Source: JAMCRM01 sp041685075 (lineage in GTDB: Bacteria; Acidobacteriota; Terriglobia; Bryobacterales; Bryobacteraceae). Taken from it: a DNA stretch of 6,367 nt. The notes beneath the pieces are model-generated. The model saw only the letters and a program-made list of their open reading frames with translations. It was not told where the DNA came from and did no database searches. Position numbers and translations under genes: made by a program. Positions 1 to 4,981 of this stretch are shown piece after piece. How positions within the stretch are numbered: position 1 is the first letter of the stretch; each line of letters begins with the position of its first letter. The stretch is from NCBI GenBank assembly GCA_041685075.1, contig JAWLGN010000310.1, forward strand, positions 1-6,367, read 5' to 3'.

Positions 1-275
1 TGGCCGTGGGCTTCGGCGGCCGCGGCCAGGGCGGCCCCGGTACGGCCGATGGCCGCACGGCGCTCTCCGGCGAGCGGCCCATCAACCCGAGCGGCGGGCT
101 GAAATCCAAGGGGCATCCCGTGGGCGCCACCGGGACGGCCCAGATCTGCGACGTGGTGGAGCAGATCCGCTGCGAAGCCGGCGACCGGCAGGTGACCCAC
201 CCGACCATAGGGCTGGCGCAAAACCTGGGCGGCTCCGGCGCCAGTTGTGTGGTGACCATCCTGGGGGCGTCATGA
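1..275 (+). CDS. Thiolase C-terminal fragment (acetyl-CoA acetyltransferase / SCP-x-like), 5' truncated
   Basis: This is the last 90 residues of a thiolase, read from base 3, with the rest upstream of the window. Thiolases cleave or form 3-ketoacyl-CoA by Claisen chemistry in the cytoplasm. The fragment carries the family's C-terminal signature NPSGGLKSKGHPVGATG, with the GHP catalytic histidine near visible residue 38, and the terminal strand segment QNLGGSGASCVVTIL. Where biosynthetic and degradative thiolases carry the second catalytic cysteine (CxG motif), this protein reads QNLGG. That is closer to the SCP-x/archaeal-type thiolases that work beside DUF35 proteins. The stop overlaps the next gene's start (ATGA), so the two are probably translationally coupled. 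The family is clear; the substrate cannot be told from this fragment. Confidence 0.93.
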   Translation, partial: AVGFGGRGQGGPGTADGRTALSGERPINPSGGLKSKGHPVGATGTAQICDVVEQIRCEAGDRQVTHPTIGLAQNLGGSGASCVVTILGAS

Positions 276-484
276 GCGAATTGCGAGGTATTGTGTACAC
301 GGAAACCGTGGTGCACTCGGCGCCCGAGGGCTTCGCCCGCGAGGCGCCCTACCAGTTGGCCATCATTGAAGTGGAGGACGGCCGAAGGGTAACGGCCCGC
401 ATCCGGGGCGAGCGCGTCGCCATAGGCGACCGCGTCGTCGAGGTGGAGGTGCGGGACGGAGTGCCCTGGTTCGAAAAGCGGTGA
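272..484 (+). CDS. Short DUF35-type OB-fold protein, thiolase partner
   Basis: A 70-residue protein starting at the ATG that overlaps the thiolase stop. A run of G (GGGGG, 264-268) four to eight bases upstream can serve as its ribosome binding site. The pattern GIVYTETVVHSAPEGF, then APYQLAIIEVEDG, VTARIRGE, IGDRVVEVEV and PWFEKR matches the OB-fold half of DUF35 proteins. In known systems DUF35 proteins bind thiolases or thiolase-like enzymes and help form the acyl-CoA site or channel intermediates. Most family members carry an N-terminal zinc ribbon with four cysteines. This one has no cysteine at all and starts directly at the OB-fold, so it is a reduced form. Its position right behind the thiolase supports a complex with it; that role is inferred. 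Confidence 0.82.
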   Translation: MSELRGIVYTETVVHSAPEGFAREAPYQLAIIEVEDGRRVTARIRGERVAIGDRVVEVEVRDGVPWFEKR

Positions 485-487
485 GTC

Positions 488-1675
488 ATGCAGCTTGCGG
501 AACGAATGAGCCGCATCGGGGTGGAGTCCGCCTTCGATGTGCTGGTGCGGGCACGGGCGCTGGAGGCGCGCGGCCGCAGCGTGGTGCACCTGGAGATCGG
601 GGAGCCGGACTTTCCTACTCCCCGGCATATTGTCGAAGCCGCCGCCCGGGCGCTCGAGGAGGGCTGGACCCATTACGGCCCCACCCAGGGCTATCCCGAG
701 CTGCGCGAGGCGGTGGCGGAGTACGTCAGGCTGACGCGCGGCATCCGGGTGGGAGCCGAGCACGTTGCCGTTGTCCCCGGCGGCAAGCCCATCATCTTCT
801 TTTCCATGCTGGCGCTGGTGGAGCCCGGCGACGAGGTGATCTACCCCGACCCCGGCTTCCCGATTTATGAGTCGATGATCCGGTTCCTGGGAGCGCGGCC
901 AGTGCCCATCCCGCTGGTCGAGGAGCGCGGCTTTACCTTCGACCTGGATGTGCTGCGCGATAGCCTGACCCCCCGCACCAAACTGCTGGTGCTCAACTCG
1001 CCCCACAATCCCACCGGCGGGGTGATCCCGGCGGCGGACATGGAGGCCATCGCCGCCATGGTGCGGGACCGCGACCTGGTGGTGCTCTCCGACGAGATCT
1101 ATAGCCGGATCGTCTACGGCGAGCCGCCCGTCTCGATCGCTTCGTTGCCGGGAATGCTGGAGAAGACCATCATCCTGGACGGCTTCTCGAAAACCTACGC
1201 CATGACCGGCTGGCGCCTCGGTTACGGCGTCATGCCGGCGTGGCTGGTGGAAGCGGTGAACAAGCTGATGGTGAACTCCAACTCTTGCGCCGCCAGCTTC
1301 ACGCAGCGCGCCGGTATTGCGGCGCTCACCGGCCCGCAGGACGGGGTGGGCGCCATGGTGAGAGAGTTCCGCCGACGCCGCGATGCTTTTTGCAGCGGAT
1401 TGAACGGCATTCCCGGCTTCCGCTGCGCCCTTCCGGGAGGCGCCTTTTACGCCTTCGCCAATGTGAAAGCTACGGGGATCTCCTCGCGGGAGCTGGCCGA
1501 CTGGCTGCTGGAGGAATGCGGCGTGGCCTGCCTCCACGGGGGCGCTTTTGGCGCTTACGGCGACGGCTATATCCGGTTCAGCTATGCCAACTCCTATGAG
1601 AACCTGATGGAGGCGGTAGAGCGCATCCGGGCGGCCTCGGCGCGCTGGCAGGCTACCGCAGGGTCACGATCGTAG
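488..1675 (+). CDS. Pyridoxal-phosphate aminotransferase, class I/II (fold type I)
   Basis: A 395-residue protein, the usual length for aspartate-aminotransferase-like enzymes. It transfers an amino group between an amino acid and a 2-oxo acid using pyridoxal phosphate. Visible landmarks are GEPDF (38-42), the NSPHNPTGG loop with Asn174, Asp202 in SDEIYSRIVYG (cofactor ring nitrogen), Lys235 in DGFSKTYAMTGWRLGY (Schiff base), Arg243 (phosphate), and Arg363 in YIRFSYANS (substrate carboxylate). All catalytic residues are present. The cofactor phosphate loop reads VVPGGKPIIFF rather than the common TxGxxxA form. The ATG lies 3 nt after the OB-fold stop, with GGTGAG (480-485) as a weak ribosome site, so it is co-transcribed with the thiolase pair. 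Aspartate, alanine or aromatic substrates are possible and cannot be separated by eye. The 3' end overlaps the convergent Smr gene. Confidence 0.93.
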   Translation: MQLAERMSRIGVESAFDVLVRARALEARGRSVVHLEIGEPDFPTPRHIVEAAARALEEGWTHYGPTQGYPELREAVAEYVRLTRGIRVGAEHVAVVPGGKPIIFFSMLALVEPGDEVIYPDPGFPIYESMIRFLGARPVPIPLVEERGFTFDLDVLRDSLTPRTKLLVLNSPHNPTGGVIPAADMEAIAAMVRDRDLVVLSDEIYSRIVYGEPPVSIASLPGMLEKTIILDGFSKTYAMTGWRLGYGVMPAWLVEAVNKLMVNSNSCAASFTQRAGIAALTGPQDGVGAMVREFRRRRDAFCSGLNGIPGFRCALPGGAFYAFANVKATGISSRELADWLLEECGVACLHGGAFGAYGDGYIRFSYANSYENLMEAVERIRAASARWQATAGSRS

Positions 1676-1922
1676 CGCCCCAGCCGCCGGCTTCGGCGGG
1701 CGCGTCGCGGTAGTCGGCCACGAAATCGGTGCGGGCGAGCACGGCCCGGACCGTCTCGCGCTGCACGCCGATGCCGCGGCCGTGTATGATCCGCAAGGCC
1801 CGGAAGCCCAGGCGGCGCGCCTCGAGCAGGTACTCCTCGACCACGGCCTTGACGTCGCGCGGGGGGACGCTGTGCAGGTCGAAGACGTCGGTGATGGGGA
1901 TGCGGACCGGCTCCTCGGACAT
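1653..1922 (-). CDS. Small stand-alone Smr-domain protein
   Basis: An 89-residue protein made almost wholly of one Smr domain, the domain found at the C-terminus of MutS2. Visible signatures are FDLHSV (14-19), an amphipathic helix VKAVVEEYLLEARRLGF, the core IIHGRG (45-50) with its conserved HGRG turn, and a C-terminal GGWGATIVTL. Smr domains bind nucleic acid and many are endonucleases (known of the family); recent work links several to ribosome rescue. The usual DLHG is DLHS here. The start is the ATG at 1922, preceded by GGAAAAG as a modest ribosome site. The gene faces the aminotransferase, and their 3' ends overlap by 23 nt. Upstream, in its 5' direction, lies the 77-bp repeat array, so its promoter must be inside or close to that array. 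Function in this organism is unknown. Confidence 0.88.
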   Translation of the reverse strand: MSEEPVRIPITDVFDLHSVPPRDVKAVVEEYLLEARRLGFRALRIIHGRGIGVQRETVRAVLARTDFVADYRDAPAEAGGWGATIVTLR

Positions 1923-1980
1923 CTTTTCCAGTGTACGGCCTTTCCGCTCTTCGCCGGCCCCGCCCGCTACCGGCGCTAAA

Positions 1981-2453
1981 GATTACCCTAATCCCGCCGC
2001 CGCCCGCTCGCCGGCCCTGCAGATACCTTTTCCGCCACCGCCGGTACGCCGGCCACATCACCCTGGTCTCCCGCCGCCACCGGCTCGCCGGCCAGGTGGC
2101 CCTGATCTTCCGCCGCCGGCTCGCGGCCTGCAGATTACCCTAATCTCCCGCCGCCGCCCGCTCGCCGGCCCTGCAGATACCCTTTCCGCCACCGCCGGTA
2201 CGCCGGCCACATTACCCTGGTCTCCCGCCGCCGCCGGCTCGCCGGCCAGGTGGCCCTGATCTTCCGCCGCCGGCTCGCGGCCTGCAGATTACCCTGGTCT
2301 CCCGCCGCCGCCGGCTCGCCGGCCAGGTGGCCCTGATCTTCCGCCGCCGGCTCGCGGCCTGCAGATTACCCTAATCTCCCGCCGCCACCTGCTCGCCGGC
2401 CAGGTTGCCCTGATCTTCCGCCGCCGGCTCGCGGCCTGCAGATTACCCTAATC
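1981..2453. promoter_or_regulatory. Recurrent dyad GATTA-CCC-TAATC at unit starts
   Basis: The first 13 bases of several 77-bp units form a perfect dyad, GATTACCCTAATC (5-bp arms, 3-nt centre). Intact copies are at 1981, 2133, 2364 and 2441. Decayed versions are at 2056 (CATCACCCTGGTC), 2210 (CATTACCCTGGTC) and 2287 (GATTACCCTGGTC). After the gap a copy at 2640 repeats the one at 2441. Symmetry and repetition in a divergent promoter region are what clustered protein-binding sites would look like. They may equally be a passive product of the tandem array. No regulator is visible in the window. Confidence 0.3.
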
Positions 2454-2470
2454 TCCCGCCGCCACCTGCC
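1981..2470. repeat. Tandem array of 77-bp GC-rich units (about 6.4 copies before the gap)
   Basis: Units begin at 1981, 2056, 2133, 2210, 2287, 2364 and 2441. All full units are 77 bp except the first (75 bp, missing TC), and the last is cut off near 2470. Two unit types exist. Type alpha (1981, 2133) contains CTGCAGATACC and CCGGTACGCCGG; type beta (2056, 2210, 2287, 2364) contains CCAGGTGGCCCTGATCTTCC. The order alpha-beta-alpha-beta-beta-beta means the first 154 bp and the next 154 bp are near-identical copies, with one 2-nt gap and about three substitutions. Each beta unit is itself two diverged halves of about 40 and 37 bp. The halves can fold into short stems, GCCGG-CTCG-CCGGC and GCCGC-CGGCTC-GCGGC. 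A 77-bp period breaks every reading frame, so the array is not coding. It fills the divergent smr/TonB-domain intergenic region. Confidence 0.92.
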
Positions 2471-2520
2471 GATAAGGTTAGGGAGTGCTGGCTATGTCGA
2501 ACATGATTTTACGAGCTAAG
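2422..2520 (+). repeat. 99-bp sequence identical to 2621-2719 (left copy, abuts gap)
   Basis: This segment holds the end of one 77-bp unit, the final partial unit, the ribosome site and the first codons of the TonB-domain gene (ATG at 2494). It then runs into the run of Ns. It matches 2621-2719 base for base. The apparent truncated start of a second TonB-domain gene here is most likely not a separate gene but the same sequence written twice by the scaffolder. Confidence 0.95.
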
Positions 2521-2620
2521 NNNNNNNNNNNNNNNNNNNNNNNNNNNNNNNNNNNNNNNNNNNNNNNNNNNNNNNNNNNNNNNNNNNNNNNNNNNNNNNN
2601 NNNNNNNNNNNNNNNNNNNN
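2521..2620. other. Scaffold gap of exactly 100 N
   Basis: One hundred unknown bases, the conventional placeholder for a gap of unknown or nominal size. It lies inside the repeat array, where short-read assembly would be expected to break. Because the two flanks are identical, the true distance may be negative (an overlap), or the gap may hide further 77-bp units. Confidence 0.99.
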
Positions 2621-2719
2621 CGCCGGCTCGCGGCCTGCAGATTACCCTAATCTCCCGCCGCCACCTGCCGATAAGGTTAGGGAGTGCTGGCTATGTCGAA
2701 CATGATTTTACGAGCTAAG
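2621..2719 (+). repeat. 99-bp sequence identical to 2422-2520 (right copy, abuts gap)
   Basis: This is the second copy of the gap-flanking duplicate. It starts directly at the last N and ends inside codon 9 of the TonB-domain gene; the coding sequence then continues normally. It contains the tail of a 77-bp unit (2621-2639) and the terminal partial unit beginning GATTACCCTAATC at 2640. Confidence 0.95.
2678..2684 (+). promoter_or_regulatory. Ribosome binding site that fixes the TonB-domain start
   Basis: TAGGGAG lies 8 nt before the ATG at 2693, good Shine-Dalgarno spacing. It overlaps the possible GTG start at 2684, which would therefore have no ribosome site of its own, and it is rather far from the ATG at 2702. 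This favours 2693. No convincing -35/-10 pair is visible between the last repeat unit and this site. Confidence 0.6.
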
Positions 2720-3061
2720 ACGGTCTGCGTCATCGTGCTGCTGGGGTTGGCCGCGGCCGGGCCGGTGGCGGCCCAGGAAGCGAAAAAGGTGAGCCGGGCG
2801 GAGGCTATGCGCAACGTGGCGTCCCGTGTGACACCGGATTATCCGTCGACCGCCCGCCAGTTGCGGATTCAGGGTGAGGTGGAGTTGCAGGTCCTGATCG
2901 GCACGAACGGCGCGGTAGAGAAGGTGGACATCGTAAGCGGCAACCCCATGTTGACCCGGCCCGCGGCGGAAGCGCTGCGGCGATGGAAGTTCAACCCGTT
3001 CACCGAGGATGGCAAGGCGGTGAAGGTCTCGGCGCCGATCAGCGTGGCCTTCAAATTATAG
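2693..3061 (+). CDS. Secreted stand-alone TonB C-terminal-domain protein
   Basis: A 122-residue protein. Residues 1-27 look like a Sec signal peptide: Arg7/Lys9, a hydrophobic stretch VCVIVLLGLAAAG, and a likely cut after VAA before Gln28. Residues 46-122 form a TonB C-terminal domain, with TPDYPSTAR, GEVELQVLIGTNG, VEKVDIVSGNPML, the helix AAEALRRWKFNPF and the closing strand APISVAFKL. In TonB this domain contacts the TonB box of outer-membrane receptors. Here the inner-membrane anchor and the long proline-rich spacer of true TonB are missing, so it probably does not transduce energy from ExbBD. It is more likely a periplasmic protein of unknown role, of a kind common in Acidobacteriota and Bacteroidota. 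The start is set by the ribosome site at 2678-2684. A chemotaxis receptor follows after 47 nt on the same strand, possibly co-transcribed. Confidence 0.88.
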   Translation: MSNMILRAKTVCVIVLLGLAAAGPVAAQEAKKVSRAEAMRNVASRVTPDYPSTARQLRIQGEVELQVLIGTNGAVEKVDIVSGNPMLTRPAAEALRRWKFNPFTEDGKAVKVSAPISVAFKL

Positions 3062-3094
3062 GAGCGGCCGCCGGCGGGAGCGGCGCATAGGTTT

Positions 3095-3101
3095 CGGAGA
3101 G
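3095..3101 (+). promoter_or_regulatory. Ribosome binding site of the chemotaxis receptor
   Basis: CGGAGAG lies 7 nt before the ATG at 3109. It supports this start, which also gives the typical MTIGKKL beginning of 4-helix-bundle receptors. Confidence 0.6.
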
Positions 3102-3108
3102 CACGAGC

Positions 3109-4566
3109 ATGACAATCGGAAAGAAGCTGACGTGTGCCTTCGGCACGATGTTGGCCGGAGCGGTGCTGTTGACGCTGGTCTCGCAGGGCGCGGTCCAGAT
3201 GCTGCGGCGGGAGTTGGCCGGGGCGGTAAACGGCGCGGCACGGCGCCAGCAACTGGCGGCGGAGATTGGGGCCGGAACCGCCGAGATGGCCGGTTTCGAG
3301 CGCGCCATCGCCCTGAGCACCATTCTGCAGCAGCCCGAGAAGGCGGAGGCGGCCAAGCGCAGTTACCAGGCGGCGGCGGAGCGGGTGGACCGGTCGGTGG
3401 CGGAGTACCGTACCCTGGCCGATTCCGACGCCAGCCGGCGGAGCATCGAATCGCTGGCGGCCAAGGCGGACCTGCTGCGGCAGGCTCACGAGGAGCTGCT
3501 CTCGCTGCTGGCCTCGCAACAGATGGACGCGGCGCTGCGGAGCTTCGATGAGCGGGTGATGCCGCGGGTGACCGACATCAGCGTGGCCGGGGCATCGCTG
3601 GCCCAGAGCGAAAGCGCGGCGCTGGCCGGCGCCGTCGACGACGCGGATAAGAAGGCCAGCCAGAGCATGTGGACCAGTTTCGGCCTGATCGGGTTGGTCA
3701 TCGCGATCAGCGCCGTGGTGCTGGGGATGGTCTACCGCGCCAGCGGCACCCTGGTGAAGCTGGCGGGGCGGATGGCCGAGAGCGCGGGGCGCGTGGCCAG
3801 CGCGGCCTCCCAGGTTTCCAGCACCGGGCAGTCGCTGGCCCAGGGGGCTTCGGAGCAGTCGGCGGCACTCGAGCGCACCTCCCACACCACCTCCGAAATC
3901 GCCTCTATCACTCGCAGCAACAGCGAGACCGTTCGCTCGATGGCAGACCTGATGGGCAAATCCCGGGAGGTCGTAGGGATGGCCAACCAGGTGCTCGACC
4001 AGATGGTCATCTCGATGCGCGACATCAATGCTTCGAGCGATAAGATCTCCCGCATCATCAAAGTCATCGACGAGATCGCTTTCCAGACGAACATTCTGGC
4101 GCTGAACGCCGCGGTGGAAGCCGCCCGCGCGGGCAACGCCGGTCTGGGATTCGCCGTGGTGGCCGACGAGGTTCGCAACCTGGCGCAGCGTTGCGCCGGC
4201 GCGGCCAAGGATACCGCCGGGCTCATCGAGGAGTCCATCACCACCTCCAAGGAAGGGAAATCCAAGCTCGACCACGTCACCGAATCGGTCCGGGCGCTCA
4301 CCGAACACACCGAGCAGTTGGCTTCGCTGGTCCAGCACGTGAATGAGGGCAGCGAAAAGCAGGCTGTCGGGATGGAGGAGATCTCCGAAGCCGTGGCGCA
4401 GATCGGACAAGTGACTCACCGCGCCGCCGCCAGCGCGCAGGAGTCCGCCTCGGCGGGTTCGGAGCTGGATGCCGAAGCCGAAGTTCTCAACAAGCTGGTG
4501 CTGGAGTTCTCCCGCCTCGTGGGAGGCGCCAGTAAGGATTCCGTACTCGACCGGATGGCTGCCTGA
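3109..4566 (+). CDS. Methyl-accepting chemotaxis protein (transmembrane receptor)
   Basis: A 485-residue inner-membrane receptor that passes ligand binding to the CheA/CheW array. Order: a short cytoplasmic MTIGKKL, membrane segment 1 (about 8-26), a helical periplasmic sensor (about 27-188, like 4HB_MCP bundles, with alanine/glutamate-rich helices), membrane segment 2 (about 190-208, FGLIGLVIAISAVVLGMVY), then the cytoplasmic coiled coil. The hairpin tip that binds CheA/CheW is at about 319-362: IDEIAFQTNILALNAAVEAA, then RAGNAGLGFAVVADEVRNLA, then QR. The common AGExGRGF reads AGNAGLGF. Likely methylation regions are near 245-260 (ASEQSAALE) and 415-430 (EKQAVGMEEISEAV). No HAMP signature is seen after membrane segment 2, and the C-terminus (DSVLDRMAA) has no CheR/CheB-tethering pentapeptide. 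Ligand unknown. No other chemotaxis gene is in the window. A terminator follows the stop. Confidence 0.95.
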   Translation: MTIGKKLTCAFGTMLAGAVLLTLVSQGAVQMLRRELAGAVNGAARRQQLAAEIGAGTAEMAGFERAIALSTILQQPEKAEAAKRSYQAAAERVDRSVAEYRTLADSDASRRSIESLAAKADLLRQAHEELLSLLASQQMDAALRSFDERVMPRVTDISVAGASLAQSESAALAGAVDDADKKASQSMWTSFGLIGLVIAISAVVLGMVYRASGTLVKLAGRMAESAGRVASAASQVSSTGQSLAQGASEQSAALERTSHTTSEIASITRSNSETVRSMADLMGKSREVVGMANQVLDQMVISMRDINASSDKISRIIKVIDEIAFQTNILALNAAVEAARAGNAGLGFAVVADEVRNLAQRCAGAAKDTAGLIEESITTSKEGKSKLDHVTESVRALTEHTEQLASLVQHVNEGSEKQAVGMEEISEAVAQIGQVTHRAAASAQESASAGSELDAEAEVLNKLVLEFSRLVGGASKDSVLDRMAA

Positions 4567-4574
4567 AGGTTTTC

Positions 4575-4598
4575 GGGGCAGAGCAGCTCCTCTGCCCC
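4575..4598 (+). terminator. Intrinsic terminator after the chemotaxis receptor
   Basis: GGGGCAGAG and CTCTGCCCC form a perfect 9-bp stem with a 6-nt loop (CAGCTC), starting 8 nt after the receptor's stop. The following tract GCCTCTTT is only partly T-rich, so termination may be incomplete. Confidence 0.75.
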
Positions 4599-4607
4599 GC
4601 CTCTTTA

Positions 4608-4791
4608 CACCCTCCACCATGCTGTGTTTGCGCACCCGCGCTACGTGGCAATCGGCACACATTCCCGCCTCCGGAGTTTTCAGTAGCGCGACGAACCGCT
4701 AGCCGCCGTCATCAACTCAAATGCGGGCGCACAGCGAGTGCACCTTGTCGCAGCTATGACAGTTTTTCACGAACACGTTCAAGTGCTACTT
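4608..4791 (-). pseudogene. Possible decayed multihaem cytochrome c fragment (paired CXXCH-like)
   Basis: One minus-strand frame reads HLNVFVKNCHSCDKVHSLC, then ARI, stop, VDDGG, stop, RFVALLKTPEAGMCADCH, then VARVRKHSMVEGVK. The second part contains a canonical haem-binding CXXCH (CADCH, 4645-4659). Its preceding LLKTPEAGMCADCH matches the second half of paired-CXXCH cytochrome domains, in which CxxCH-x-x-H is followed by LL...LCxxCH. The first site reads CHSCD, one base change from CXXCH. In-frame stops at 4717-4719, 4699-4701 and 4786-4788, with no proper start, mean this cannot be an intact gene. It could be a relic or a chance resemblance in a short stretch. No cytochrome maturation genes are nearby. 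Confidence 0.32.
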
Positions 4792-4863
4792 GCAATTCAC
4801 TGAATCTGAAAAACTTGCTGTTTGGCCCGGCGATTGCTATATGAAAGGCGTGACCCAATCCGT

Positions 4864-4981
4864 TCAGGATCGAGGAGAGACGATTGAGCTTCGGTACGTC
4901 TCCCGCCTAAGCAGTCACCTCACGGTAGTTTCCGCATAGAAATCCGCAAATATCCCCACAGTCGTCTCTTCTCGATCCTGG
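4864..4981 (+). repeat. Long imperfect inverted repeat / possible structured RNA
   Basis: Arm 4864-4885 (core AGGATCGAGGAGAGACGA) is complementary to arm 4960-4981 (core TCGTCTCTTCTCGATCCT). Read as plus-strand RNA, all 22 positions can pair: 19 Watson-Crick pairs plus G-U wobbles at 4875/4970, 4884/4961 and the outer 4864/4981. On the minus strand the wobbles become C-A mismatches. The arms enclose 74 nt. A second small stem, GCTGC-ACG-GCAGC (4981-4993), abuts it. It could be a non-coding RNA, a leader for the downstream gene, or a miniature inverted-repeat element. No target-site duplication is visible at its edges. Confidence 0.6.

Noticed and set aside
1729..2259. Proline/arginine-rich open frames running through the repeat array
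   Set aside because: The 77-bp period shifts the frame each unit, no ribosome site is present, and the peptide is what GCC/CCG repeats give in any frame.
1983..2450. Telomere-like CCCTAA within the repeat units
   Set aside because: It occurs once per 77-bp unit and not as a direct hexamer run, so the resemblance to telomeric repeats is coincidental.
1981..2470. CRISPR array
   Set aside because: The repeated units are contiguous and similar throughout, with no unique spacers between short constant repeats.
2494..2520. A second, truncated TonB-domain gene before the gap
   Set aside because: It is identical to the start of the gene after the gap and sits within the 99-bp duplicate, so it is best explained by the assembly and not as a gene.
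3061..3108. Possible terminator hairpin between the TonB-domain gene and the receptor
   Set aside because: Only a 5-bp GC stem (GCCGC/GCGGC) with an 8-nt loop and no T tract is seen, which is too weak to call.
2869..4662. A 597-residue open frame on the minus strand across the chemotaxis receptor and part of the TonB-domain gene
   Set aside because: It lies antisense to two clearly recognisable genes, its composition is the histidine/arginine/glycine-rich kind produced by high-GC codon shadows, and no domain is seen. Only its first few codons (CADCH) are of interest, as part of the separate cytochrome-like remnant.
4762..4937. Plus-strand open frame of about 58 codons in the lower-GC island
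   Set aside because: It has no plausible start or ribosome site until an internal ATG, is not recognisable as any family, and a run this long without stops is not surprising by chance.
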